Origin: Bacteroides sp. | GTDB lineage: Bacteria > Bacteroidota > Bacteroidia > Bacteroidales > Muribaculaceae | Direction: 5' to 3' | Length of the DNA: 64,000 nucleotides | Assembly: GCA_023666835.1 (NCBI GenBank) | Contig: JAMPBJ010000004.1 | Span: 1-64,000, forward strand | Translations under genes and position numbers: made by a program | Notes under the pieces: generated by a model | The model's database searches: none | What the model saw: only the letters and a program-made list of their open reading frames with translations | Told to the model about the DNA's origin: nothing | In this document: one piece after another, positions 24,062 through 34,302 of the stretch | Position numbering within the stretch: the stretch's first letter is position 1 | Layout: each line of letters opens with the position of its first letter

Positions 24062-26127
24062 AAAGAGAAAACCGCAAAAACATTCTTTTCCGCTACGGCC
24101 TGATCATATCCGCGATCATATTGCTGTCCATAGTCATCATCTATCGCCTGATGGACAACACCATGTTTTCGGCCGACAAGTGGAATGCCAACGCTGAAAA
24201 GACCCTCTCCAAGCTCGACACCATCATGCCGGTGCGAGGCGACATCCTCGGATGCGATGGCACTGTGCTGGCCACAAACATGATCATCTACACCCCGATG
24301 ATCGATTTTCGCGTGCCGAAATTCAACGAAAAGCTCTATCGCGATAGCCTCAACCGCCTGTGCGACAGCATGGCCAAGCATTTCCCGGTGCGCGACAGTG
24401 ATGGTTGGAAAGAATACCTGTCGAAACCGCTTGCCAAAAAGAAAGAAAATCGGCCACGTGCCTTCCCCGTACTCCGAAAAATTTCATACGACGACAGTCA
24501 ACTGCTGAAAACGTTCCCCTTCTTCAACCAAAAGAAACGCTATTCGGGACTCCACATCGACAGCGAACTGGCTCGTGTGCGCCCCTATGGCGAGATGGCA
24601 CGTCGCAGTATCGGTGCCGTTGGCGAAACCGACGACGACCGTCGTCGCCGTGGCATCTACGGCCTTGAAAAGTCGCTTGACTCCCTGCTTGCAGGCACTC
24701 CGGGCATTTCAAAGAAAGTGCGCCTGACCAATGCAATTGTCGACTGGGCCGACCGCGAGCCCATCGATGGCTACGACGTGATGACCACCATCGACATCAA
24801 GATGCAGGACATCGTGGAAAACGAGCTCAACAAAGTGCTCGAAGTATGCAAAGCCGATTGGGGCACAGCAATCATGATGGAGGTGGGGACCGGCGACATC
24901 AAAGCAATAGCCAATCTCGAATACGACATAAAACGAGGCTACTACATCGAAAGCCAGGACTACGCCGTCAACCGCTACGAACCAGGGTCAGTGGTCAAAA
25001 CTCTCTCGCTGATGATAGCAATGGAAGATGGTCGCGCACCGTCGCTCGACAAGGTGTACACCACCGGCGGATCATTCAAGATCAGCGGATTTTCAACATC
25101 TGATTGCTCCAAGAGCGACACACTGTCGCTGCGTCGCGCCCTCGAGATATCTTCGAACATCGTGATGTCGAAAATGATTCTCGAAGCCTACGGCGATGAT
25201 CCGGGCCGCTTCTACAGCCGCATTCGTCGCTCAGGATTCCTTGACCGCTTCAACACCGGCATTGCCGGTGAAGTGCCGCCGCGCATCGATTCGCTTGCCA
25301 AAACCAACAAGCTTTCGCTCACGCGCCAGAGCTTCGGCTACGGCACAGAAATATCTCCCCTCTACACCTGTGCGCTCTACAATGCCATAGCCGGCGGAGG
25401 CCGCTTTGTGCGCCCGCGTCTTGTCAAAGGTCTGCGAGGCAACGGCGTCGACACTATATTCGACGTCAGCTACGTGCGCGACCGCATATGCTCCGAAGAG
25501 ACTGCCCGCGAACTCCGCGACATGCTCCACCGGGTGGTGTGGGGTCCGCGCGGCACTGCCCGCTCAGTGCTCAAGAGCGACAAAGTGGAGATTGCCGGCA
25601 AGACCGGCACCGCCAACATTATCGTTGACAAGAAATATGCCAAAGGCGTCAACCGACTTGCATTCTGCGGGTTCTTCCCATACGACAATCCACGCTACAC
25701 ATGCATGGTGCTGATATCATATCCCAAAGAGACATGGATCAGCCCGGCCACAACCAGCGGACGTGTAGTGAAAAACATTGCAGAGGCAATGTATGCCCGC
25801 GGCATGCTGGGCAACAATTCCGACTTCCGCTCCGCCGGATCGAAAGTGGGCGACCACCCGACCTACTACGGTTCGAACGACGACCGCATGAAGAAAGCCA
25901 ACAAAACCATCGGTGCACCTACGATGGCCACTCTCTCCAAGCCCCACCGGGTGAAATCCGGTGTGCCTGATGTGGTTGGCCTCGGCCTTCGCGAAGCCAT
26001 CAGAGACCTCGAGTCGGCCGGCTACAACGTCAGCTTCACCGGCACCGGATACGTGTCGGGCCAACTTCCCACCGCAGGTACGCCCTCAAAACCGGGCACC
26101 ACGGTCAACCTTGTGCTTCGCGAATAA
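24058..26127 (+). CDS. ftsI: Division transpeptidase FtsI (PBP3) with PASTA domain
   Basis: A 689-residue class B penicillin-binding protein that crosslinks septal peptidoglycan. N-terminal membrane segment about 11-30, dimerisation domain, then transpeptidase domain with SxxK serine S311 (PGSVVK), SSN at 365-367 and KTG at 515-517. A PASTA domain occupies about 630-689 (VPDVVGLGLREAI), usual for Bacteroidota and Firmicutes but not for E. coli FtsI. Position after ftsL supports division rather than elongation. Confidence 0.96.
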   Translation: MKRENRKNILFRYGLIISAIILLSIVIIYRLMDNTMFSADKWNANAEKTLSKLDTIMPVRGDILGCDGTVLATNMIIYTPMIDFRVPKFNEKLYRDSLNRLCDSMAKHFPVRDSDGWKEYLSKPLAKKKENRPRAFPVLRKISYDDSQLLKTFPFFNQKKRYSGLHIDSELARVRPYGEMARRSIGAVGETDDDRRRRGIYGLEKSLDSLLAGTPGISKKVRLTNAIVDWADREPIDGYDVMTTIDIKMQDIVENELNKVLEVCKADWGTAIMMEVGTGDIKAIANLEYDIKRGYYIESQDYAVNRYEPGSVVKTLSLMIAMEDGRAPSLDKVYTTGGSFKISGFSTSDCSKSDTLSLRRALEISSNIVMSKMILEAYGDDPGRFYSRIRRSGFLDRFNTGIAGEVPPRIDSLAKTNKLSLTRQSFGYGTEISPLYTCALYNAIAGGGRFVRPRLVKGLRGNGVDTIFDVSYVRDRICSEETARELRDMLHRVVWGPRGTARSVLKSDKVEIAGKTGTANIIVDKKYAKGVNRLAFCGFFPYDNPRYTCMVLISYPKETWISPATTSGRVVKNIAEAMYARGMLGNNSDFRSAGSKVGDHPTYYGSNDDRMKKANKTIGAPTMATLSKPHRVKSGVPDVVGLGLREAIRDLESAGYNVSFTGTGYVSGQLPTAGTPSKPGTTVNLVLRE

Positions 26128-26194
26128 TCTGACACAGATCAAACATCAATATATAATAACAGAACAAAACCCACCACGCAATAAAACATAGATT

Positions 26195-27652
26195 ATGAAA
26201 TCACTGTCCGACCTCCTTTCGGCAATTGCAGTCGAAGAAATCATTGGTAGCGATTCGAAAGAAATCACCTCCATAGAGTGCGATTCACGCAAGATCAAAC
26301 TCGGCTCTCTGTTTGTGGCCATCAGAGGCTACAACGTCGACGGCCACAAATTCATTCCGCTGGTCACTCTGGCCGGAGCTTCGGCCATCGTATGCGAGGA
26401 ACTGCCCGAGCGACTGGAGTCATCAATCACCTACATCCGCGTGGCCAACACTTCGGTGGCACTCGGCTATCTCGCCTCGCAGTGGTGGGGCAACCCTTCT
26501 CGCAAACTGAAGCTGGTAGGCGTCACCGGCACCAACGGCAAAACCACCACTGCCACACTTATCTATGAGATGGCACGTATGATGGGCTACAAGGCCGGTC
26601 TGCTTTCCACTGTTGCCAACTATATAGAGGACGAGCGCATCCCCGCCACTCAGACCACTCCCGGAGCACTCGAACTCAACGAACTGCTCCATCGCATGGT
26701 TGTGGCCGGTTGCACCTACGCCGCTATGGAGGTCAGCTCTCATGCTGCCCATCAGCACCGCATTGCCGGACTGACATTTGCCGGAGGTATCTTCAGCAAC
26801 CTCACCCGCGACCACCTCGACTATCATGAGACAGTCGATGCCTACATAGCCGCTAAAAAAATGTTTTTCGACCAACTCTCGAAAAACAGCTTCGCTCTTA
26901 TCAACGCCGACGACCGTCACGGTTCGGTGATGGTGCAGAACACCATGGCAAAGGTCTATACCTACTCCCTTCGCCAACAGGCCGACTTTATGACCAAAAT
27001 CGTGGAAAGCCGTCTCGACGGCATGCTTCTGTCGCTCAACGGACGCGAAGTTGAGGTGCTGTTCACCGGACGATTCAACGCCTACAATCTGACGGCCGTC
27101 TATGGCGCGTCGGTGCTTCTCGGATGGGATGTGGATGAAATACTGCGCAACATGAGCCGACTCGTCCCCGTTGCCGGCCGCTTCCAGACCATTCGTGGCG
27201 GTCAGAACATCACTGCAATCGTCGATTATGCTCACACGCCCGATGCGCTGGTTAACGTGCTCGACACGATCCGCGACGTTGTCGGTGCCGACGGCCGCAT
27301 CATCACCGTGGTAGGCGCCGGAGGCAACCGCGACAAAGGCAAGCGCCCGCAGATGGCCCGCGAAGCAGCCCTGCGTTCACAGGTACTTGTGCTCACGTCC
27401 GACAACCCACGCAACGAAGAACCTGCCGACATCATACGCGACATGCGAGCCGGTCTCGACTTCGCCACCGATTGCCGGGTAGTTGAAATCGTCGACCGTC
27501 GCGAAGCCATCAGCAAAGCACTGACATCGGCTGAAGCCGGCGACGTGGTGCTGATAGCCGGCAAGGGTCATGAAGACTATCAGGAGATCAACGGTGTCAA
27601 GCACCACTTCGACGACCGCGAAGTTGCAACCGAAATACTCAACCAACTCTAA
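26195..27652 (+). CDS. murE: UDP-MurNAc-tripeptide synthetase MurE
   Basis: A 485-residue Mur ligase adding meso-diaminopimelate to UDP-MurNAc-L-Ala-D-Glu. The ATP loop GVTGTNGKTTTATL is near 109-122. The DNPR motif (403-406), typical of the meso-DAP specific enzymes, is present, so the peptidoglycan is predicted to be DAP type. Domain order is the usual N-terminal UDP-binding, central ATPase and C-terminal domain. 67 bases after ftsI. Confidence 0.97.
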   Translation: MKSLSDLLSAIAVEEIIGSDSKEITSIECDSRKIKLGSLFVAIRGYNVDGHKFIPLVTLAGASAIVCEELPERLESSITYIRVANTSVALGYLASQWWGNPSRKLKLVGVTGTNGKTTTATLIYEMARMMGYKAGLLSTVANYIEDERIPATQTTPGALELNELLHRMVVAGCTYAAMEVSSHAAHQHRIAGLTFAGGIFSNLTRDHLDYHETVDAYIAAKKMFFDQLSKNSFALINADDRHGSVMVQNTMAKVYTYSLRQQADFMTKIVESRLDGMLLSLNGREVEVLFTGRFNAYNLTAVYGASVLLGWDVDEILRNMSRLVPVAGRFQTIRGGQNITAIVDYAHTPDALVNVLDTIRDVVGADGRIITVVGAGGNRDKGKRPQMAREAALRSQVLVLTSDNPRNEEPADIIRDMRAGLDFATDCRVVEIVDRREAISKALTSAEAGDVVLIAGKGHEDYQEINGVKHHFDDREVATEILNQL

Positions 27653-27664
27653 ACAGTCACAATC

Positions 27665-28924
27665 ATGCTTTACTATCTGTTTGAGGTATTGAGAGAATAT
27701 GGAGTCCCGGGCGCACGCCTGATGGACTATATCACCTTCCGTTCGGGAATGGCTTTGTTGCTTGCTCTGCTGATAGCTCTCGTGTTTGGCAAACGCATAA
27801 TCGAAAGACTGCAGCTGATGCAGGTAGGCGAAATAGTGCGTGACCTCGGGCTGCAGGGTCAGACAGAGAAAAAAGGCACACCCACAATGGGAGGTGTCAT
27901 CATCATACTTTCCATACTCGTGCCGTGTATCCTGATCGGCAATCTTTCGAACGTCTACATGGTGCTGATGATCGTGGCCACCGTTTGGCTGGGCATCCTT
28001 GGCTTTCTTGATGACTACCTGAAACTCAAGCGCCATAACAAGGACGGCATGAGCGGCAAGTTCAAAATCATCGGTCAGGTGGGCCTCGGCCTGCTTGTGG
28101 GTCTGACCATGTGGTTCAGCCCCAAAGTTGTGATGCAACCCAACGCCGAAATCACCGAACCTACACCTACCGAAATCGAAATTACCCATACCGACCATAG
28201 CATCAAAGCTCCGCAGACCACAATACCCTTCGTCAAGAACAACAACTTCGACTATACTTGGCTCACCGAGTGGATGGGCGACCACGCAGCAACAGGCGGC
28301 TGGATCGCTTTTATCCTCGTAACAATCTTCGTGGTAGCCGGTACTTCCAACGGTGCCAATTTGACCGACGGACTCGACGGACTCTGCACGGGCACTTCGG
28401 CAATAATCGGTGTGGCCCTTGCCATAATGGCATATCTCGGCGGCCACATAGGCTATTCGGCCTACCTCAACATCATGTATATACCTGACAGTGCTGAACT
28501 TGTGGTGTTTATATCGGCCTTCATCGGTGCACTGATCGGATTCCTGTGGTACAATACATACCCGGCACAGGTGTTTATGGGCGACACCGGTTCGCTCACC
28601 ATCGGTGGCATCATAGCAGTGTTTGCCATCCTTATCCGCAAAGAGCTGCTCATCCCGATCCTTTGCGCCATTTTCTTCATCGAAGACCTTTCGGTGATCA
28701 TCCAGGTGTTCTACTTCAAACTCACCAAACGTCGCACAGGCACAGGCCGTCGCATATTCAAAATGACTCCTCTCCACCACCATTTCCAGAAGGAGGGAAA
28801 GGGAAGCGAGTCGCTGCTGACATGGCCTCAGCAACCCATCCACGAATCGAAAATCGTCACCCGCTTTTGGATCATCGGAATTCTTCTGGCCATCGTGACC
28901 TTCGTCACACTCAAAATCAGATAA
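27665..28924 (+). CDS. mraY: Phospho-MurNAc-pentapeptide transferase MraY
   Basis: A 419-residue polytopic membrane enzyme that makes lipid I from UDP-MurNAc-pentapeptide and undecaprenyl phosphate. Diagnostic motifs: LGFLDDYLK, ANLTDGLDGL, MGDTGSL and HHHFQKEG. It is longer than E. coli MraY because of an insertion of about 50 residues before ANLTDGLDGL (starting after MQPNAEITEP), which is usual in Bacteroidota. Confidence 0.97.
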   Translation: MLYYLFEVLREYGVPGARLMDYITFRSGMALLLALLIALVFGKRIIERLQLMQVGEIVRDLGLQGQTEKKGTPTMGGVIIILSILVPCILIGNLSNVYMVLMIVATVWLGILGFLDDYLKLKRHNKDGMSGKFKIIGQVGLGLLVGLTMWFSPKVVMQPNAEITEPTPTEIEITHTDHSIKAPQTTIPFVKNNNFDYTWLTEWMGDHAATGGWIAFILVTIFVVAGTSNGANLTDGLDGLCTGTSAIIGVALAIMAYLGGHIGYSAYLNIMYIPDSAELVVFISAFIGALIGFLWYNTYPAQVFMGDTGSLTIGGIIAVFAILIRKELLIPILCAIFFIEDLSVIIQVFYFKLTKRRTGTGRRIFKMTPLHHHFQKEGKGSESLLTWPQQPIHESKIVTRFWIIGILLAIVTFVTLKIR

Positions 28925-28939
28925 ATCTCATCAACAGCA

Positions 28940-30307
28940 ATGAAATCAAACGATAAAAAACGCATTGTAGTACTCGGCGGCGGCGAAAGCGGTGTCGGTG
29001 CAGCCATTCTTGCCAAAGATAAAGGCATGGACGTGTTCCTGTCCGACATGGGCTCGATAGCACCAAAATACCGCGACATGCTTCAGTCCGAAAACATAGC
29101 TTGGGAAGAAGGACATCACACGGCTGAACTCATACTTAATGCCGACGAAGTGGTGAAAAGTCCGGGCATACCACCGACAGCTCCTATGATGAAAGCTATT
29201 GTCGAGCGCAACATTCCGGTAATCTCCGAAATTGAATACGCCGGACGATTCACCGATGCAAAAATGGTATGTATCACCGGAAGCAACGGCAAGACCACCA
29301 CTACTATGATGACCTATCACATACTGCGCGATGCCGGCATCAATGTCGGTCTGGCCGGAAATGTAGGCAAGAGCCTGGCTTTGCAGGTGGCTCGCGAGCC
29401 CCACGACGTATATGTGATCGAATTGTCGAGTTTCCAGCTCGAAAACATGTACGACTTCAAAGCCAACGTGGCTGTGATGCTCAACATCACCCCTGACCAC
29501 CTCGACCGCTACGACTACAAGATGCAGAATTATATAAATGCCAAATTCCGCATCCTCAACAATCTGACTGTCGACGACGCATTCATCTTCTGGCAGGACG
29601 ACCCCGTGATACAGGCCCAGATGCGCCGCATCAGCACCGAGGCAACACTTTATCCCTTTGCCGAACACCGCCACGATGGAAGCCGGGCATATGTCGACGA
29701 AAGCGACCGGGTGGTTTTCGACACTCCCGACACATCGCTGACGATGCCTCGAAGCGAACTGTCGCTCCACGGACTCCACAACCTGTACAACTCAATGGCA
29801 GCAGGTCTGTCGGCTTGCTTGCTGAACATACGCAAAGACGACATACGCCGTGCACTCAGCAACTTCGAAGGCGTCGAGCACCGCCTTGAATTCGTGGCCG
29901 ACATCGACGGCGTGCGCTACATCAATGACTCCAAAGCCACCAACGTCAACTCCTGCTGGTATGCCCTTGAATCGATGCACGCAGCCGAAGAGCCCAACGT
30001 TGTGCTAATTTTAGGCGGCAAGGACAAAGGCAACGACTACACCGAGATCGAACAACTGGTGAAAGACAAAGTCAAAGCCATCGTATGTATGGGCAAAGAC
30101 AACGCCAAACTTCTCGACTTCTTCAGCAGCAAAGTGGCTTCGATAGCCGACACCCATTCGCTCGATGATGCTTTGGCCGCAGCACGTGGCTTCGCCTCAA
30201 CCGGCGACACCGTGTTGCTCTCGCCCTGTTGCGCCAGCTTCGACCTCTTTCATTCCTATGAAGAACGCGGCACGCTCTTCAAGGAAGCCGTCAAAGCTCT
30301 CCGCTAA
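28940..30307 (+). CDS. murD: UDP-MurNAc-L-Ala:D-Glu ligase MurD
   Basis: A 455-residue Mur ligase adding D-glutamate. ATP loop ITGSNGKTTTTMM near 110-122; the N-terminal domain starts with a Rossmann-like IVVLGGGESGVGAA. The central histidine-containing NITPDHLDRYD and the C-terminal NDSKATNVNS are typical. Cytoplasmic. Sits between mraY and ftsW in canonical order with short gaps. Confidence 0.97.
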   Translation: MKSNDKKRIVVLGGGESGVGAAILAKDKGMDVFLSDMGSIAPKYRDMLQSENIAWEEGHHTAELILNADEVVKSPGIPPTAPMMKAIVERNIPVISEIEYAGRFTDAKMVCITGSNGKTTTTMMTYHILRDAGINVGLAGNVGKSLALQVAREPHDVYVIELSSFQLENMYDFKANVAVMLNITPDHLDRYDYKMQNYINAKFRILNNLTVDDAFIFWQDDPVIQAQMRRISTEATLYPFAEHRHDGSRAYVDESDRVVFDTPDTSLTMPRSELSLHGLHNLYNSMAAGLSACLLNIRKDDIRRALSNFEGVEHRLEFVADIDGVRYINDSKATNVNSCWYALESMHAAEEPNVVLILGGKDKGNDYTEIEQLVKDKVKAIVCMGKDNAKLLDFFSSKVASIADTHSLDDALAAARGFASTGDTVLLSPCCASFDLFHSYEERGTLFKEAVKALR

Positions 30308-30375
30308 TCTCGCCATCTCATACTCTCTAAAATAAATCAATCCTCAAACTCTCTTCAAAACCACTACCCACCAAC

Positions 30376-31719
30376 ATGGAATCAGATTCCTCAACGATCA
30401 TCAACCCCATACAGTCAGCCGCTCCGGCAGTTCAAACCGATGCAGCCAGCGATGCGCCCGTAGCCAAAGGCGACAAGCACATCTGGGGCATCTACATATT
30501 CCTCATACTGATTTCGGTCATCGAACTCTACAGCGCTTCGTCGCGCGAGGTGTCGACGGCCGGACTCGGCGTCTACGGCACTATAGTGCGTCACGTCATT
30601 CAGCTGTTCATGGGCCTTTGCATCATCTATTATCTTCAGAAAACCCACTATCGCAAGATTCTCAAATGGGTGATACCGTTCACGCTGCTCAGCGTAGCGC
30701 TGATGGGCTACACCATGTTTTTCGGTGAGGTCGTCAACGGAGCCCGACGTAATTTCCATCTGATGGGCATCTCCATTCAGCCATCTGAACTTTTGAAGAT
30801 ATCGGCGGCCATGATGACCGCTCTGATCATGTCGCGCACCCAGGTAAAAGGAGGCGGCGTGTCCAACAAGGGTATTATCTGGAGCGCGGCAGTCATATTG
30901 CTCTTTTGCGCCATGCTTGCCCCTCAGGGGTTGACCAACACGTTGCTTCTGATCAGCATCAGTATGTCGATGATGATAATCGGAGGAACACCATTTCGCA
31001 AAGTGGGCTACGTGATCGTGGTCTATGTCGCATGCTTCTCCCTTTATGTGGGAGTCCAGATGATCAGACACGCCCATGCGGCCAATGCTACAAAAACCGA
31101 ACAAACCGACGGCACGGCAAAAGAGGAAAAATCTGATCCACGTTTCGTCACATGGATAACCCGTCTGACCAATTTCGGCGACTCCAAACCCAAATATGAA
31201 CAGGAAATGACGAGCGACAACCAGCAGGAAATGCTCGGCTACATGGCTCAGGCCCACGGCGGAGTGTTCGGCGTAATGCCCGGCCACAGCCGCGAAACGT
31301 CGCGTCTGCCCCTTGCATTCACCGACTATATCTACTCGATCATCGTGGAAGAGATGGGGCTGATAGGCGGACTCTTCGTACTGGTACTCTACCTGTGGCT
31401 ATTGGGGCGAGCAAGTGCCATAGCCTCACGATGTTCGCGTGCCTTCCCTGCTTTGCTTGTCATAGGCATGGCTCTGACCATTGTGTTCCAGGCTCTGTTC
31501 CACATATGCATCGTCACCGGCGTCATACCGGTTTCCGGTCAGCCACTACCTCTGATATCAAAGGGTGGATGTTCGATTCTTGTCACCTCAATAGCATTCG
31601 GCATAATGCTTAGTGTCAGTCGATTCGCAGTAAGGACAGGAGCCAAGAACAAAGAAATACGTCAGGAAATCGACTCACTGCCCGAGGACATGCGAGCCGA
31701 CAATCCTTCGCAACTGTAA
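30376..31719 (+). CDS. ftsW: SEDS peptidoglycan polymerase FtsW
   Basis: A 447-residue polytopic membrane protein of the SEDS family, the septal glycan polymerase partner of FtsI. Seen: PSELLKISAAMM, the extracytoplasmic loop with HSRETSRLPLAFTDYIYSII, and PVSGQPLPLISKGGCS near the end. A cytoplasmic N-terminal stretch of about 40 residues precedes the first membrane segment. A large loop near 235-285 is rich in charged residues. Confidence 0.95.
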   Translation: MESDSSTIINPIQSAAPAVQTDAASDAPVAKGDKHIWGIYIFLILISVIELYSASSREVSTAGLGVYGTIVRHVIQLFMGLCIIYYLQKTHYRKILKWVIPFTLLSVALMGYTMFFGEVVNGARRNFHLMGISIQPSELLKISAAMMTALIMSRTQVKGGGVSNKGIIWSAAVILLFCAMLAPQGLTNTLLLISISMSMMIIGGTPFRKVGYVIVVYVACFSLYVGVQMIRHAHAANATKTEQTDGTAKEEKSDPRFVTWITRLTNFGDSKPKYEQEMTSDNQQEMLGYMAQAHGGVFGVMPGHSRETSRLPLAFTDYIYSIIVEEMGLIGGLFVLVLYLWLLGRASAIASRCSRAFPALLVIGMALTIVFQALFHICIVTGVIPVSGQPLPLISKGGCSILVTSIAFGIMLSVSRFAVRTGAKNKEIRQEIDSLPEDMRADNPSQL

Positions 31720-31745
31720 ATATATATATATATATATATATATAT
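31720..31745 (+). repeat. (TA)n simple repeat between ftsW and murG
   Basis: About 12.5 uninterrupted TA units in the 65-base gap after the ftsW stop. Such tracts can vary in length and are easily melted; effect on murG expression is unknown. Confidence 0.85.
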
Positions 31746-31784
31746 CGACAACTAAACAGTCATAACCATTTGCAATAACAACAC

Positions 31785-32921
31785 ATGAGCAAACAACATA
31801 AATCAGAAACCGAAATAAACCGTCCGATGCGAGTGCTCGTCAGCGGCGGTGGCACCGGCGGACACATATTTCCGGCCGTGGCCATAGCCAATGCCGTACG
31901 TCGTCGCCATCCCGACGCCGAAATTCTGTTTGTCGGAGCACTCGGACGCATGGAAATGGAACGAGTACCCGCCGCCGGCTACGAAATCGTAGGCCTTCCC
32001 ATCGCCGGTTTTGACCGTCGCCGAATCTGGCGCAACTTTGCCGTGATGGTCAAACTGATCAGAAGCATGCGCAAGGCGCGCAAGGTGCTCCGCGAATTCA
32101 AGCCCGACATAGCCATTGGCGTGGGAGGCTATGCAAGCGGTCCGATGCTCAAGGAAGCTCAGCGACGCGGCATTCCCACTCTGCTGCAGGAACAGAACTC
32201 CTATGCAGGAGTGACCAACAAACTTCTCGCTCGCAAAGCCAAAGCCATTTGTGTGGCATATGAAGGCATGGATCGCTTCTTTCCGGCCGATAGCATCGTG
32301 ATGACAGGTAATCCCGTACGCTACGAGATAGCCACTGCCGACATGGATCGTCGGAAAGCCAAAGCCAAACTCGGCTTCGACCCCGACCGCAAACTGCTTG
32401 TGGTGGTAGGTGGTTCGCTCGGAGCCTGCACCATCAACGACAGCATCGGTGCATCCCTCGACAAAATCACCGATCACGACATACAGATTCTGTGGCAGAC
32501 CGGCAAACTCTACGCCGACGAATGTGCTGCCACAGCCTCAGGCAAAAAAGACGTCAAAGCCATGGCTTTCATATCCGACATGGCCACAGCCTATCGCGCC
32601 GCCGACCTGATAGTGGCCCGCGCAGGAGCAGGCACCATATCCGAACTGCAACTGCTCGGTCTTCCGGCCATACTCGTGCCCTCGCCCAATGTAGCTGAGG
32701 ACCATCAACGCAAAAACGCCCAGGCGCTCGTCGACCATGACGCGGCAGTGATAGTGCTCGATGCCGACGCACGCACCCGACTCGCCGACACCGTGATCGA
32801 TCTTATGGCCGACAGCGATCGCCGCGACCGGCTGGCTGATAACGTCGGCAAGATGGCTCTTCGCGGTAGCGATGAGGCCATTGTCGACACCATTGAACGT
32901 GTACTTTCCAATCTCGATTGA
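31785..32921 (+). CDS. murG: UDP-GlcNAc transferase MurG
   Basis: A 378-residue GT-B glycosyltransferase that converts lipid I to lipid II at the inner face of the membrane. The first loop VSGGGTGGHIFPAVAIA (near 19-35) and the donor-site motif ARAGAGTISELQLLGLPAIL are diagnostic. An alternative start at 31827 would remove a 14-residue polar head; I keep the longer form because it follows the intergenic gap without other signals. The stop is followed immediately by the murC ATG. Confidence 0.96.
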   Translation: MSKQHKSETEINRPMRVLVSGGGTGGHIFPAVAIANAVRRRHPDAEILFVGALGRMEMERVPAAGYEIVGLPIAGFDRRRIWRNFAVMVKLIRSMRKARKVLREFKPDIAIGVGGYASGPMLKEAQRRGIPTLLQEQNSYAGVTNKLLARKAKAICVAYEGMDRFFPADSIVMTGNPVRYEIATADMDRRKAKAKLGFDPDRKLLVVVGGSLGACTINDSIGASLDKITDHDIQILWQTGKLYADECAATASGKKDVKAMAFISDMATAYRAADLIVARAGAGTISELQLLGLPAILVPSPNVAEDHQRKNAQALVDHDAAVIVLDADARTRLADTVIDLMADSDRRDRLADNVGKMALRGSDEAIVDTIERVLSNLD

Positions 32922-34286
32922 ATGAAGCAGAAGAAAAACATATATTTCGTAGGCGCAGGCGGCATAGGCATGGCTGCCCTCGAACGCTATTTCCTCTCCA
33001 AGGGCTACAACGTCGGCGGATACGACCGCACCCGCACTGCCCTGACCGATGCTCTGACAGCTGAAGGCGTGAAGATCACATTCGACGATTCAGCCGAAGC
33101 TATAACCGAAGAATTTCGCAATCCGGCCGACACGCTGGTGGTCTACACTCCGGCAGTACCTGATTCGCATCCCGGTCTGACCTACTTCCGCGCCAATGGA
33201 TTTGAAGTGGTCAAACGCGCTGCAGTCCTTGGCCTTGTCACCCGCGGCAGCAAAGCACTGTGCTTCGCCGGCACTCATGGCAAGACCACAACATCATCGA
33301 TGGCTGCCCACGTGCTTCACAGCTCTTCGGCCGGGTGCAATGCATTTCTTGGGGGTGTACTCCGTAACTACGGCAGCAACTTTCTGCTCGACCCGAATTC
33401 CGACATTTCGGTAGTTGAAGCCGACGAATATGACCGTTCATTCCACCATCTGCGCCCCATGGTAGCCGTGGTCACATCAACAGATCCCGATCATCTCGAC
33501 ATATATGGCACAGAAGAAGCCTATCTTGAAAGCTTCGCACGATTCACCGAACTCATTGCCGACGGAGGTGCCCTTATCAAGCACACCGGACTGAAAATGC
33601 GCGAACGCGTGTCGTCCACGGTCAAAGTCTACACCTATTCGCGCGACGAGGGCGACTTCCATGCAACCAATATCCGCCACACCGACGGCGACATCATCTT
33701 CGACCTTCTGACCCCCGACGGCACCATTGCCGACATCAAGCTCGGAGTACCCGTCGAAATAAACATCGAAAACGCTATCGCATCACTTGCCGCAATATGG
33801 GCCGCCGGACTGCTCGAATGCGATAACGCCCGCAGCGCAATGGCCTCGTTCATGGGGCCCAAACGCCGCTTCGAATCGTGGCTTCGCACGCCTGACCACG
33901 TGGTGATCGACGACTATGCCCATCATCCCGACGAACTGCGTAACTCCATCCGCTCCGTCAAGGCACTCTATCCCGATCGCCGCCTGACCGTGGCTTTCCA
34001 GCCTCATCTCTACAGCCGCACACGCGACTTTGCCCCACAATTTGCTCAAGCACTGTCGGAAGCCGACAGCGTCATACTGCTCGACATCTACCCTGCCCGC
34101 GAACTTCCGATCGAAGGCGTCACTTCGGGCATTATATTCGACCGAATCACTTCGCCCAAGAAGGTGATGACCACCCGCGATGAACTTCCCCGCGCCGTTG
34201 CCGACGATGATCCGGAGGTGCTTCTAACAGCCGGTGCCGGCGATATATGTGACAAACTTCCCGAAATAGTAGAAATTCTCAAGTAA
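32922..34286 (+). CDS. murC: UDP-MurNAc:L-Ala ligase MurC
   Basis: A 454-residue Mur ligase that adds the first amino acid, L-alanine, to UDP-MurNAc. N-terminal IYFVGAGGIGMAALERY; ATP loop AGTHGKTTTSSM near 113-124; VVEADEYDRSFHHLRP and DDYAHHPDELRNSI are family hallmarks. Starts directly after the murG stop with no gap, so translation is probably coupled. Confidence 0.97.
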   Translation: MKQKKNIYFVGAGGIGMAALERYFLSKGYNVGGYDRTRTALTDALTAEGVKITFDDSAEAITEEFRNPADTLVVYTPAVPDSHPGLTYFRANGFEVVKRAAVLGLVTRGSKALCFAGTHGKTTTSSMAAHVLHSSSAGCNAFLGGVLRNYGSNFLLDPNSDISVVEADEYDRSFHHLRPMVAVVTSTDPDHLDIYGTEEAYLESFARFTELIADGGALIKHTGLKMRERVSSTVKVYTYSRDEGDFHATNIRHTDGDIIFDLLTPDGTIADIKLGVPVEINIENAIASLAAIWAAGLLECDNARSAMASFMGPKRRFESWLRTPDHVVIDDYAHHPDELRNSIRSVKALYPDRRLTVAFQPHLYSRTRDFAPQFAQALSEADSVILLDIYPARELPIEGVTSGIIFDRITSPKKVMTTRDELPRAVADDDPEVLLTAGAGDICDKLPEIVEILK

Positions 34287-34302
34287 CAGTCCCTCAACCG
34301 GA

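Noticed and set aside
27377-28843. Long minus-strand reading frame opposite murE and mraY
   Set aside because: A mirror of the codon bias of the real genes; histidine- and aspartate-rich with no domain pattern.
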